From NCBI GenBank assembly GCA_963750075.1, contig CAVVPG010000004.1, positions 496,001 through 560,000 on the forward strand: a stretch of DNA of 64,000 nt, written 5' to 3'. Under the pieces are notes generated by a model. It worked only from the letters and a program-made list of their open reading frames with translations. It was not told the origin of the DNA and searched no databases. The DNA comes from Bog-473 sp963750075 (GTDB taxonomy: Bacteria > Actinomycetota > Acidimicrobiia > Acidimicrobiales > RAAP-2). The stretch's first letter is position 1; every line of letters begins with the position of its first letter. Shown here one piece after another: positions 1 to 8,420 of this stretch. A program made the position numbers and the translations under genes.

Positions 1-714
1 CGCACCGACTCGCACACGGTGATGCCCGCGTTCCCCTTCGAGAGTGCTGCGCTCAACGACCTCGTCCTGCACGACCGGCTGATCGACTTGGCGGAGGAAT
101 TCCTGGGACTCACCGACCTTCGCCTGTACCAGGGCGGGCTGAGCGCCAAGTACTCCGGGGGCGCCGAGTCCGATGAGCAGCTGCTCCACGTGGACTACGG
201 CAATCACACCTTGGTGGTCCCGCGGGCCGACGTGGGGTACCAGCACCTGGAGCTGTTCGTCTACCTGAGTGACGTGACCGCCGAAACCGGGGCGACCCGA
301 ATGGTGTCCCGGAAGCTGACCGGGGACATCCCGGTCGAGCGGACATACCTGAGCCTGTCGGACTACGGACACCTCTACGGGGCCGAAGTGCCCGCCGAGG
401 GAGCGGCGGGATCCGTGCTGGCCTACCGACCGGACGTCTACCACCGGGGTGTTCGCATCACGGCGGCCCGATCGGCTCGCTTCATGCTGCATGTGTCGTT
501 CAAGCCGACTCAGACGGACTGGTTGGGCTCCCAAGCCTGGCCGGGCGCAGCGGAAGGATTGGCGTGGCACCGCTGCGCGAACAGCGCCAACGTGCGGCAA
601 CTGTCCCTGTTGGGCTTTCCGCCGCCGGGCCACCCGTACTGGAACGAGCAGACCCTGGCCGGGGTCGCCGCGCGGTACCCCGGCTTGGATCTGGCGCCGT
701 GGCGGGAGCCATGA
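1..714 (+). CDS. Phytanoyl-CoA dioxygenase (PhyH) family protein, 5' end missing
   Basis: This is an Fe(II)/2-oxoglutarate oxygenase of the PhyH family, expected to hydroxylate a lipid-like or small organic substrate in the cytosol. The frame is already open at base 1 and reads through GTG/ATG codons at 19-24, so the true start lies outside the window. The iron-binding pair is visible in LLHVDYGNHT (His and Asp), and the distal His in VYHRGV. The protein aligns along its length with the intact PhyH at 11116-11988: FPFESAALNDL matches FPYRSWDLNRL, which begins near residue 66 there. About 60 N-terminal residues are therefore missing here. It converges with the acyl-CoA synthetase gene, 31 nt away. 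The substrate cannot be read from the sequence. Confidence 0.85.
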   Translation, partial: RTDSHTVMPAFPFESAALNDLVLHDRLIDLAEEFLGLTDLRLYQGGLSAKYSGGAESDEQLLHVDYGNHTLVVPRADVGYQHLELFVYLSDVTAETGATRMVSRKLTGDIPVERTYLSLSDYGHLYGAEVPAEGAAGSVLAYRPDVYHRGVRITAARSARFMLHVSFKPTQTDWLGSQAWPGAAEGLAWHRCANSANVRQLSLLGFPPPGHPYWNEQTLAGVAARYPGLDLAPWREP

Positions 715-745
715 TCGACAGACGCTGCAGCAGGAGGACCGACCC

Positions 746-2593
746 TCACAGGTCCCATGCCGCGCGCCGGCCGTGGGAGGAGAAGGCGTCCCGCAGCGAC
801 GACTCGTCCTCTTCACCGAAGAGCCGAAATTGCCCTTCGCCACGGGCGCGGACGTAGACGGCGTCACCACGCACCCGGTCGGAACGGAACTTCTCGTGCA
901 CCAGGGTGCGGGTCAGGACCTTGTTGGTCGGAGTGCTGGGCAGGGCCTCGCTGACCCGGACGAACCGCGGCTGCCACTTGGGGCTGAGATCGGCTTGCGC
1001 GTCGAGCCACGCGGCGAAGGCAGCCGGATCGAACGCGGCGCCCTCTAGGAGCACCAAGGCAACCATGACCTGGTCACCCGAGTCCGGGGCGGGCACTCCG
1101 TAGGCGGAGACCAGCATCACGTCCGGATGGCGCCCGACGATGGCCTCGATCGGCGCCGCGGTGAAGTTCTCGCCGTCCACCCGCAACCAGTCGGAGGTCC
1201 GTCCGGCGAAGTACACCCACCCGTCGTCGTCGACGTAGCCGAGGTCCCCGCTCCAGTACCAGCCCTGGCGGGTGGTGCGACGCATCGCCTCGTCGTTGCG
1301 GTAGTAGCCCTCGAACGGCCCGACACCGAGCGTGTTCACCATCTCCCCGACGCACCGATCGGCATTGACGAGACGTCCTTCGCCGTCGAATTCCGCCCGC
1401 GGTGCCTCGTGTCCCTCCTCGTCGACGACCAGAACGCCTTGTCGCAGACGCCCGATGGACCCACGGGGACGGTTCCCCGTACGGTCCAGCGCAATGGCGC
1501 CTTCGGTCGAGCCGAAGACGTCGATGATCCGGACACCGAATCGCGCCGCGGCCGCCTCGACGACCTGTGGCGACCCCTCGTTGCCGAAGGCGACGCGCAG
1601 GGGATTGTCGGCGTCGTCGGGCCGCGCGGGAGTGGCCAACAGATACGTCAGCAGCTTGCCGGTGTAGTTGAACCAGGTGGCTCCGTAGTGCCGCACGTCG
1701 GGCAGGAACCGTGACGCGCTGAAGCGGCGGGCCAGGGAGAGGGAGGCGCCGGACACCAGCGCCGGCGCGAGTCCTGACATCAGCGAGTTGGTGTGGAACA
1801 GGGGCATCGATGCGTAGCCGACGTCCTCGGGTCCGAGCTCGAGCATCATGGCCATCCGGTTGCCCGTGGTCAGCAGTCGACGTTGCGTGCAGCGCACCGC
1901 CTTGGGCGCGGCCGACGTTCCGGACGTGAAGAGCAGCGTCCAGAGAGCATCCACGTCGGGGTCGGCCACCGCGGTGCGGGCCCGACGTCCGGTGTCGTGT
2001 TCCGCCCAGGCTGCCCGCAGTGCCTGCTCGAGCGGCTCACCCGCGGCGGGCGGATCGTCGCGGTCGGCGAAACGGTCCGAGACGAGGATGCCACCGGGGA
2101 GTGCCACACCCTCGGTGCCCGCTCGCAGCTGCTCCTCGTGACGGGGCTCGGTGATGACGAATTGGACGTCGGTGTGCGAGATGTCGTGGCCGAGATGCTC
2201 GCCTCGACGCGTGTAGTTCAACCCCGCCACCGCGGCACCGACCAGCCCCGCACCGCACAGCGCAAAGACGTAGTCGGGGGTGTTGTCCAGCAGGACGCCG
2301 ACGTGGGGAGGACGGCCGGGGTCGAGCCTGGCGCGGTACAGCGCGGCAAAGCGCTCCGATTCGGCCAGAAGGTCCCGGTGTGTCCACAGGCGGTCGCCGA
2401 AGCGCAGGGCGGGAAGGTCGGCATATCCGGGATCGGTGCCGTTACGACGAAGCAGCGCCGCGGCGTTCGGAGCAGGGAGCGGCACCTCGGCCAGCGGTGG
2501 TGCGAGCCCGGCAAGCGGCGCGGGGGGAGCCACACCGGCCCCAGGTGCTTCGGCGTCCTCCCCCACCGTCCTAGGTCGCCCCGTCTCGGCCAC
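746..2593 (-). CDS. Acyl-CoA synthetase (AMP-forming, FadD/FATP-like)
   Basis: This is an adenylate-forming ligase that activates a carboxylic acid, probably a fatty or steroid-derived acid, to its CoA thioester with ATP. In the 615-aa product the phosphate-binding loop TLLFTSGTSAAPKAV lies near 219-233, the ATP motif FGSTEGA near 360-366, and the hinge motif SGDLGYVDDDGW near 448-459. The C-terminal lysine of PTNKVL is near 558. The domain order and length fit FATP-type FadD enzymes of actinobacteria. The A-loop is unusual in having SAAP where most relatives have TGLP. The start is a GTG with a weak ribosome site, and the first 45 residues are Ala/Pro rich, so the true start could be further in. 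It is divergent from the Rieske oxygenase gene, so the 2594-2806 gap should hold both promoters. Chain-length specificity is unknown. Confidence 0.88.
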   Translation of the reverse strand: MAETGRPRTVGEDAEAPGAGVAPPAPLAGLAPPLAEVPLPAPNAAALLRRNGTDPGYADLPALRFGDRLWTHRDLLAESERFAALYRARLDPGRPPHVGVLLDNTPDYVFALCGAGLVGAAVAGLNYTRRGEHLGHDISHTDVQFVITEPRHEEQLRAGTEGVALPGGILVSDRFADRDDPPAAGEPLEQALRAAWAEHDTGRRARTAVADPDVDALWTLLFTSGTSAAPKAVRCTQRRLLTTGNRMAMMLELGPEDVGYASMPLFHTNSLMSGLAPALVSGASLSLARRFSASRFLPDVRHYGATWFNYTGKLLTYLLATPARPDDADNPLRVAFGNEGSPQVVEAAAARFGVRIIDVFGSTEGAIALDRTGNRPRGSIGRLRQGVLVVDEEGHEAPRAEFDGEGRLVNADRCVGEMVNTLGVGPFEGYYRNDEAMRRTTRQGWYWSGDLGYVDDDGWVYFAGRTSDWLRVDGENFTAAPIEAIVGRHPDVMLVSAYGVPAPDSGDQVMVALVLLEGAAFDPAAFAAWLDAQADLSPKWQPRFVRVSEALPSTPTNKVLTRTLVHEKFRSDRVRGDAVYVRARGEGQFRLFGEEDESSLRDAFSSHGRRAAWDL

Positions 2594-2806
2594 CGATCAC
2601 CATGACGGACCACTCACTCTTCACGCTCTCCCCACGATGCGCCGGACTCGACCTCGCCATCCCGGGCGGGAGCCGAAGTATAGAGGCGGCGACCGATCGT
2701 CCACCGGGAGAGCCGGCGATCCGCCGCCGTCGCGACCCGCCCTAGCATGGCGCGACCGTGCCGAGTGCCCGCGGTTCGGATGATTGGTGTGAGGGAGATC
2801 GACGAC

Positions 2807-4108
2807 ATGGATCTCAAGAGCGTGCTGATCGGTGAGGACAACACCGTTCCCCGAGAGCGCTACACCAGCCCCGACTTCGCCGAGCTGGAGTTCGAGCGCC
2901 TCTGGTCGCGGGTCTGGCAGGTGGCCTGTCGCGAAGAGGAAATAGGCGAGGTCGGTGACTTCTGCGAGTACCTCATCGGCGACCAGTCGATCCTGGTCGT
3001 GCGGTCGGGCCAGGAGACGATCCGCGCGTTCCACAACACGTGTCTGCACCGCGGCACTCGTCTCGCCGACGGAAGTGGCAGATTCCCCGAGCAGTGCATC
3101 CGGTGTCGCTACCATGCCTGGCGCTACGACCTCGACGGAAGGCTGGTCGACGTCGTCGACCAGGACGAGTTCGATCCGATACCGCCCGACACGGGGTTGC
3201 GAGCGGTGCGGGCCGAGCGGTGGGGCGGTTTCGTGTGGATCTGCCTCGACCGGTCCGCACCACCTCTGGCCGAGTATCTCGACCCCCTGACGTCGTTGCT
3301 GGCGCCGTACCACCTGGACCGTCTTCGCCTTCGCACCTATCTGTCGACGGTCCTCCCTGCGAACTGGAAGGTCGCGGTCGACGCGTTCAACGAGGGATAC
3401 CACGTGCAGGGCACGCATCCACAGCTCCTGCCGTGGACCGATGACGTCAGCCTCGAGTACGAATCGCTGGGTCTCCACGCCCACTACGGCCGGTTGCCGA
3501 ACGCTCGGCGCCAACTGAGGCCGAGTCCGCGCCTGGGGCTCTCGGAGGGCGACTACGACGAGGGTGAGATCCTCGAGAATTTCATCCGTGGTCTCGGCGG
3601 CCTCTTCTACCGCGACGAGCAAGCCCTGGTCGAAGAGATCCGCGCCAACCCACGGGACGGCGAGACAATGCTGAGCCGCTATCAGGCGGGACGGCGTGAC
3701 CTGCTGGTGGCACGTGGCGTCCATGTGGAGGAGTTCGGCGACGATCAGCTGACCAGTGCGGACGACGTGTTCTTCTTTCCCAACATGGTCGGTCCGATCT
3801 ATCCGGGGATCGCCATCCTCTTCCGGGTGCGGCCCAACGGCACGGATCCCGACAGCTGCATCAAGGACACGTGGTTCCTGCAGTGGCCCCAGGAAGGCGG
3901 TCCCCCGAAGAAGGCCGAGCGCCGTTTCTTCGCGGACTGGAAGGAGCGCGACTGGGGCGAGATCACCAATCAGGACTACGCCAACATGGAGCACGTGCAG
4001 GTCGGGATGAAGTCACGCGGGGGACCCGCCCTCAGGCTCAACCGGCGCCAGGAGGCCAACGTCCTGCACATGCACCGTGTGATCGACCGCTACCTGACCA
4101 AGGCCTGA
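2807..4108 (+). CDS. Rieske non-heme iron oxygenase, alpha subunit
   Basis: This is the catalytic subunit of an aromatic-ring-hydroxylating or related Rieske oxygenase, which takes electrons from a separate reductase and hydroxylates a substrate at a mononuclear iron. The [2Fe-2S] ligands are C79-x-H81 (CLHRG) and C100-x2-H103 (CRYHAW). The mononuclear iron motif follows in NWKVAVDAFNEGYHVQGTH, with its two His near 199 and 204. The 433-aa length is normal. I chose ATG 2807 because GAGGGAG sits 9 nt upstream; in-frame starts at 2747 and 2780 also exist but have poorer spacing. No ferredoxin or reductase gene is adjacent, so electron partners must be encoded elsewhere. Its neighbours (acyl-CoA synthetase, two SDRs) suggest a degradative pathway for an alicyclic, aromatic or sterol compound, which is inference. 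Confidence 0.9.
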   Translation: MDLKSVLIGEDNTVPRERYTSPDFAELEFERLWSRVWQVACREEEIGEVGDFCEYLIGDQSILVVRSGQETIRAFHNTCLHRGTRLADGSGRFPEQCIRCRYHAWRYDLDGRLVDVVDQDEFDPIPPDTGLRAVRAERWGGFVWICLDRSAPPLAEYLDPLTSLLAPYHLDRLRLRTYLSTVLPANWKVAVDAFNEGYHVQGTHPQLLPWTDDVSLEYESLGLHAHYGRLPNARRQLRPSPRLGLSEGDYDEGEILENFIRGLGGLFYRDEQALVEEIRANPRDGETMLSRYQAGRRDLLVARGVHVEEFGDDQLTSADDVFFFPNMVGPIYPGIAILFRVRPNGTDPDSCIKDTWFLQWPQEGGPPKKAERRFFADWKERDWGEITNQDYANMEHVQVGMKSRGGPALRLNRRQEANVLHMHRVIDRYLTKA

Positions 4109-4129
4109 CTCGCCCACCACGAAGGGTCG

Positions 4130-4900
4130 TCAGAGCGTGCGGTAGAGCCCCCCGTCGACGGGTAGCTGGGCGCCGTTGACGTAGCCGGCCGCGTCGCTGG
4201 CCAGAAAGACGCACGCTCCCACCAGGTCGTCGGGTGTCCCCATGCGCCGCATCGGATTCATGGCGGCGATGCGGGACTTGGTCTCCGACGGCCAGTTCCT
4301 GGTGAGGTCCGTGTCGCTGGCGCTCGGCAGCACCAGATTGGCACGGACCTTGGGCGCCCATGCACCGGCGAGCCCGAGGGTCAGCGCGTTGAGGGCGGCC
4401 TTGGCCATCGCATAGGGCAGGTCGGTGGCGGTCGGGCGCCACGAGCCGACGGACGAGACGTTGATGATCGACCCGCCCTCTCCTTGTGCCATCCGCTCCC
4501 CGATGAGAACGCTCAAGCGGAACGGCCCCCTGGCGTTTACGGCATGGACCTTGTCGTACAGGTCCTCGGTGACCGACGTCAGGCCGTCGTAGGCCGGAGA
4601 CATCCCCGCGTTGTTGACGAGCACGTCGCAGCGACCCAGCTCCCCGTACACGCTTTCGACGAGCCGGTCGCAGTCCTGCCAGCGGCCGACATGGCATTCG
4701 AAGGGGACCGCCCGCCGGCCGGTTGTCGACCTGATCTCCCGGGCCGCCGCCTCGCAGTTGTCGAGCTTTCGGCTGGCAATCGCGACGTCGGCTCCCGCCC
4801 TGGCCAGGCCCTCTGCAACGGCACGCCCGATGCCACGGCTGCCACCGGTGACGAGGGCGACCCTGCCGCGGAGGTCGAACAGCTCCTCGGTCGTCTTCAT
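4130..4900 (-). CDS. SDR family NAD(P)-dependent oxidoreductase
   Basis: This is a classical short-chain dehydrogenase/reductase of 256 aa. The cofactor motif TGGSRGIG is at 18-25, NNAG at 96-99, and the catalytic Ser150, Tyr163 and Lys167 lie in the stretch ending YAMAKAAL. ATG 4900 is preferred over an in-frame upstream start at 5047 because GGAGGG lies directly upstream and the extra 49 residues are Arg/Pro-rich and unlike SDRs. It is the last gene of a minus-strand run (6880 to 4130), 70 nt after a second SDR, and converges with the Rieske gene. Its role is probably oxidation or reduction of a hydroxy-acyl or alicyclic intermediate in the same pathway; the substrate is not evident. Confidence 0.92.
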   Translation of the reverse strand: MKTTEELFDLRGRVALVTGGSRGIGRAVAEGLARAGADVAIASRKLDNCEAAAREIRSTTGRRAVPFECHVGRWQDCDRLVESVYGELGRCDVLVNNAGMSPAYDGLTSVTEDLYDKVHAVNARGPFRLSVLIGERMAQGEGGSIINVSSVGSWRPTATDLPYAMAKAALNALTLGLAGAWAPKVRANLVLPSASDTDLTRNWPSETKSRIAAMNPMRRMGTPDDLVGACVFLASDAAGYVNGAQLPVDGGLYRTL

Positions 4901-4970
4901 CACGCCCTCCTGTCCCCGGTGCGTCGGACCGCTGTTCGGCCAGGGGGAACTGTACGGCGCCGTGGTTCTC

Positions 4971-5792
4971 CTAGTCGGCGGCGCCCTCCGGTGCGCTCGG
5001 CCCGAACGCGGGCGGCTGCACGGCGATGGCGGGGGCCTCGGTGCCACCGTCGATCTCGAACACCTTGCCCGTGACCCAGGAGGACGCGTCGGAGACGAGA
5101 TAGAGGACTGCGCAGGCGATGTCCTCCGGCTGGCCCGGGCGGCCCATCGGGGTGTTGTCGATGAACTCCTGGCGGAGGGTGTCGTCGGTGAGGACGACGT
5201 CGAGGGAGCGCGTCGCCACGCCGCCGACGTCGATCGCGTTCACCCGTACCCGCGGCGCCAGCTCCGGCGCGATGTTGCGGGTCATCCGGTCCAGCGCGGC
5301 CTTGGCCGCCCCGTAGGCGACGAACATGGTCTGCGTCATGGACGCCGATCGTGACGAGATGTTGACCACCGCGCCGGCGCCCACGGTGTCGACCATCTGG
5401 CGGGCCGCCAGCTTCGTCAGCGTCAACGGGGCCGTGACGTTGAAGGCGAACGTGCGGGCCATGAAGCCCTCGCTCGTGTCCACGGCCGCCCGGGGCATCG
5501 CTCCTCCCGCGTTGTTGACCAGGATGTCGAGCCGGCCGAGCTCGTCGACGGTGCGGGAGACGAGGCGCTCGCAGTCCGCAGCATCGGTGACGTCGGTCGG
5601 CGCGACCAGTGCCCGCCGGCCCAGGTCGCGGACCTGACCGGCGACCTCGTCCAGGTCCGCCTCGGTGCGCGCCGCCAGGGCGACGTCGGCGCCGGCCTCG
5701 GCCAACCCGATGGCGATCCCCCGTCCGATCCCGAGCCCGGCGCCCGTGACGATGGCCACCCGCCCGTCGACGGCGAAGCGGTCGAGGATCAT
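4971..5792 (-). CDS. SDR family NAD(P)-dependent oxidoreductase
   Basis: This is a second classical SDR (273 aa), clearly related to the one downstream. TGAGLGIG is at 16-23, NNAG at 93-96, and the catalytic residues are Ser147, Tyr160 and Lys164 (YGAAKAAL). Its start codon overlaps the stop of the preceding gene (ATGA, 5789-5792), so the two are almost certainly translationally coupled. The C-terminal 20 residues after the usual SDR end (GGTEAP onward) form a Pro/Ala-rich tail. Together with the upstream reductase and downstream SDR it makes a three-gene oxidoreductase operon. The substrate is unknown. Confidence 0.92.
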   Translation of the reverse strand: MILDRFAVDGRVAIVTGAGLGIGRGIAIGLAEAGADVALAARTEADLDEVAGQVRDLGRRALVAPTDVTDAADCERLVSRTVDELGRLDILVNNAGGAMPRAAVDTSEGFMARTFAFNVTAPLTLTKLAARQMVDTVGAGAVVNISSRSASMTQTMFVAYGAAKAALDRMTRNIAPELAPRVRVNAIDVGGVATRSLDVVLTDDTLRQEFIDNTPMGRPGQPEDIACAVLYLVSDASSWVTGKVFEIDGGTEAPAIAVQPPAFGPSAPEGAAD

Positions 5793-6880
5793 GTCGGCCC
5801 GGTCGGCGAGGTCCTTCGCCGGTCCCGGTGCAGGCCCGGAGCGGCCCGGCCGGCCACCAGGTGCATCTCGAGATAGGTGCGCAGGCCCGGCTCCGCCCGG
5901 CAGACATAGGGAATGGCGTTGACGCAGTGCATCGCGGTGGCGACCACACCCGGGTTGCGCACGAGACCGGCCTCGACCGTCTCGGGGTGCAGCTTCTTGA
6001 AGGTGGTGAGGCAGCTCGGGTCACCGGTCACCTCGACCTCGAAGCGCTCGCCCTCGGGGCCGAACGTCCAGGCTGGACTCAGGTGCTCCTCCCCCATCAG
6101 CCAGTTGACCGTGGCCGTCACCACCGGTGCACCGTCGACCATCGCCTCCCACGTGAAACGCTGCGCCGCCACCGTCCCGGGTTGGATCGGCCCGATGGGC
6201 GAGTCGATGGGAGCGGTGGCGACCGCCATCTCGTGGGTGGTCCGGAGCTGGGGATCGACGTCGAAGCCCAGCTCGTCGGCCACCATGAAGAGCGACTGGC
6301 GGAAGCCGCCGCCGAGTGCGTCGATCATGACGCTGGCACGGGCCTCCTCCGGGGTCTTGCCGAACAGCATCCAGTCACGCACCACGTCCGGTGCGCCATA
6401 GGTGCGGATGTCGGAGTACTCCTCGGCGCGCACGTGGGTGATGGAGCCCGACAGGGCCGAGATCATCAACGGGAACCGCTCGGTGATGCCCCCCGGGTTG
6501 ATCCCGGTGCCGTGGAGCGTGACCCCCGCGGCCTTGGCGATCGCGTCGAACTTCTCGCGCTCCTCGGGCGGCGGGTAGAACCAGCCGAGCGGGGTGACCA
6601 CGTTCTTCCCCGATTCCAAGATGGCGGCCACCACCGCCGGATCCGCAAAGATCGGGCTGTAGAGGACGCAGTCGGCCTCGGTGGCGAGGAGCGCATCGAC
6701 GTCGCCTGTCGCGGCGACGCCGAGGTCGGCGCGCCCCAGCAGCGCGCCGAGGTCGACTCCCTCCTTGGCCGGGCTGTGCACCCAGGCCCCCACCAGCTCG
6801 AGCTCGGGATGCCGGAGCATCCCCTCCATGGCGGCCCGGCCCACCCCTCCGGTGGCCCACTGGATCACGCGAAAGCTCAT
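5789..6880 (-). CDS. Dihydrodipicolinate-reductase-like NAD(P)-dependent oxidoreductase
   Basis: The 363-aa product has an N-terminal Rossmann fold (FRVIQWATGGVGR, residues 3-15) followed by a DapB/amine-dehydrogenase-like domain. This is the architecture of proteins annotated as dihydrodipicolinate reductase or NAD(P)H-dependent amine dehydrogenase in actinobacteria, which often sit in sterol or aromatic catabolic loci rather than in lysine synthesis. ATG 6880 is chosen because GAAGGAAG precedes it; the in-frame extension to 7111 is Arg/Gln-rich and implausible. It leads the three-gene minus operon and overlaps the next SDR start by 4 nt. True DapB is about 250 aa, so the longer length argues against a biosynthetic role. 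The reaction is not established. Confidence 0.85.
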   Translation of the reverse strand: MSFRVIQWATGGVGRAAMEGMLRHPELELVGAWVHSPAKEGVDLGALLGRADLGVAATGDVDALLATEADCVLYSPIFADPAVVAAILESGKNVVTPLGWFYPPPEEREKFDAIAKAAGVTLHGTGINPGGITERFPLMISALSGSITHVRAEEYSDIRTYGAPDVVRDWMLFGKTPEEARASVMIDALGGGFRQSLFMVADELGFDVDPQLRTTHEMAVATAPIDSPIGPIQPGTVAAQRFTWEAMVDGAPVVTATVNWLMGEEHLSPAWTFGPEGERFEVEVTGDPSCLTTFKKLHPETVEAGLVRNPGVVATAMHCVNAIPYVCRAEPGLRTYLEMHLVAGRAAPGLHRDRRRTSPTGPT

Positions 6881-6966
6881 GGGCGGCACTTCCTTCGTTC
6901 GTGGGGGCGAGGTGATCGCCCCGAATGATGCCACCTGCGCACGCCGACGCACCGCTCCCGCGGGAC

Positions 6967-7440
6967 CTACGGCTGGACGCAGAACGGATTGCTGCCGTTG
7001 ATCGTGCTCTCGCCGGTGGCGCTCGACTTGGCGCTGGCCCAGTTGCTCCCGAAGTTCACCGTCACCTCGAACCAATAGTTGGTCCCGGTGGTCAGCGTGC
7101 CGCTCGTCCACGAGGTGGCCGCCACGCCGCTGGCGACGAGGCTGTAGGTCCCCGTGGCCGACGTGGTCGAGTCGTACACCGAGTAGTTCGTCGCGTGGGT
7201 GACGGCGGACCAGCTGACCTTGACGGTCTTGGACGTCGTGGGCGCCGAACAGGCTGCGGACACACCCGTCGGTGCGGACGGGAGCGCCTGGGCGTGCGCC
7301 TCACCCTTGCTGCCCGCAGCGACATGGACGACCCAGTTACCGGAGGCCCATGCCGCAGTGACCGTCCATGGCAGCGGGCTCGCCAGGGCGATGCCGACGA
7401 GGACGAGGGCGAGGGCGAGGGGACGAGCTCTTGGTGTCAC
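6967..7440 (-). CDS. Secreted protein with a fibronectin type III-like domain
   Basis: This is a predicted 157-aa exported protein. Residues 1-32 form a signal peptide (hydrophobic ALALVLVGIALA), followed by GNWVVHVAAGSKGEAHAQ, which resembles NWVVGLNAGSSGEGQS in the neighbouring gene at 7495. Residues 55-145 look like one FN3 sandwich, with the typical VSWSAVTHATNYSVY and TNYWFEVTV strands. The start is GTG 7440. It lies 54 nt after the 7495-8121 gene on the same strand, so they are probably cotranscribed. Its function is likely structural or adhesive at the cell surface. No enzymatic motif is seen. Confidence 0.7.
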   Translation of the reverse strand: MTPRARPLALALVLVGIALASPLPWTVTAAWASGNWVVHVAAGSKGEAHAQALPSAPTGVSAACSAPTTSKTVKVSWSAVTHATNYSVYDSTTSATGTYSLVASGVAATSWTSGTLTTGTNYWFEVTVNFGSNWASAKSSATGESTINGSNPFCVQP

Positions 7441-7494
7441 GTGTCGCTCGCCCCCCGCTCCCGCCTCGGACCGCCGGGACCATGAGAGGGTTGA

Positions 7495-8121
7495 TCAGCT
7501 GGTCCAGGCGTCGGTGGCCGGCGTCGTGGTCGAGGTCGCCGATCCACCCGTCGCCGTGACCCCGGTGAAGGACGGCAACGAGAAGTACGTGGCGGCACAG
7601 GCGGCCGGCGCGGTCGTCCCCATGCTGGCGTCGTTGGTGAGCGTCACCGCCAGCGGGTTGTTCGCCTGACCGCTCGCGCCGACGGTCAGGGCCGTGGTGA
7701 GCGTGTGGGAGCTGCCGCTCGTCGCCGAGGAGAAGTTCCAGCTCACCGCGCTGGGTGTGGCGGCCAGGCACCCGGTCTGCGTGGTCGTGAGGGCACTGGT
7801 CGTGTATCCCGTGGCGTAGGTCGTGTTCGTCGGCAGCTGGACCGCCGTGATCGTGACCGGGTACGGGTTCGGGTTGCTGATGGTGACCACCACGTCGCCG
7901 TTGCCACCGGGGTAGAGCAGGTTGGTCGCCGCCGGGGACGCCACGGCCGTGATGGTCAGGTTGGAGATGGTCGCCGACTGCCCCTCGCCGGACGATCCGG
8001 CGTTCAGGCCGACGACCCAGTTCGTCGCGGCGTAGGCGCCGACCCCGGCCAGCAAGACCCCGAACACCGCCGAGACGATCTTCATCCGGCGGGACATTCT
8101 GGCGGTCTTCGTGATCATCAT
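7495..8121 (-). CDS. TasA/camelysin-like secreted protein
   Basis: The 208-aa protein starts with a basic stretch and one hydrophobic segment (KIVSAVFGVLLAGVGAYA, about 14-31), then a beta-rich, Ser/Thr-rich body. The strand LLYPGGNGDVVVTISNPNPY is closely echoed by the secreted proteins at 41560-42059 (PLYPGSTGGDVILTVENPN) and more loosely at 46116-46694. It is therefore one of several related surface or fibre-type subunits in the window. Two Cys residues (in TGCLA and PAACA) could form a disulphide. ATG 8121 lacks a clear ribosome site, and an internal Met (MSRRMK) is an alternative start. It is divergent from the histidine kinase at 8421 across an intergenic region with repeats and a strong hairpin. 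Confidence 0.7.
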   Translation of the reverse strand: MMITKTARMSRRMKIVSAVFGVLLAGVGAYAATNWVVGLNAGSSGEGQSATISNLTITAVASPAATNLLYPGGNGDVVVTISNPNPYPVTITAVQLPTNTTYATGYTTSALTTTQTGCLAATPSAVSWNFSSATSGSSHTLTTALTVGASGQANNPLAVTLTNDASMGTTAPAACAATYFSLPSFTGVTATGGSATSTTTPATDAWTS

Positions 8122-8420
8122 GCGTCGGGTCCCTGTCTGTCGTGCCTCGAAGTGGACGTGTTGGCCCCAAGGGAATCGGAGGCGCCGGGGAGCGCCTTAA
8201 GCCGTGTCGAGGCATTTGGACACCACGGGCACCTGGGAGTGGCGGCGTTGAGGAATTTGGACGCTCGTCGCACTCCACGAGTCGACTGACCTAGCCGAAG
8301 GGAGGAGAGGCGGTCTCCAGGCAGCGCAACGGCCCCGCCGTGCCTCGTCGGGGCAGTTGCGCGCTGGAGCGATCAATCGACATCCCTGGCGGGGCGGCCC
8401 GCGGGCGCCATGATGGCCCC
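8122..8420. promoter_or_regulatory. Divergent intergenic region with direct repeats and a long hairpin
   Basis: This 299-nt gap separates the secreted-protein gene (minus) from the two-component pair (plus). It contains two 13-nt direct repeats, GAGGCATTTGGAC (8209-8221) and GAGGAATTTGGAC (8250-8262), whose starts are 41 nt apart, about four helical turns on one face. Paired sites like these suit a dimeric NarL-type regulator such as the adjacent response regulator, which is inference. It also contains the inverted repeat described separately at 8315-8369. No convincing gene was found in it. Confidence 0.4.
8315..8369. repeat. Long imperfect inverted repeat (19 paired bases)
   Basis: CTCCAG, GCGCAAC and GCCCCG on the left pair with CGGGGC, GTTGCGC and CTGGAG on the right, interrupted only by short unpaired bases (GCA and G on the left, A and G on the right), around an 11-nt loop. 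The structure lies 50 nt before the preferred kinase start and covers the in-frame start at 8340, making that start unlikely. It could be a terminator-like or regulatory RNA hairpin, or a protein-binding palindrome. There is no T-run after it. Confidence 0.5.

Noticed and set aside
4900..6024. A 374-codon minus-strand frame overlapping both SDR genes
   Set aside because: It is Arg/Gly-rich and out of frame with the SDR motifs; a shadow.
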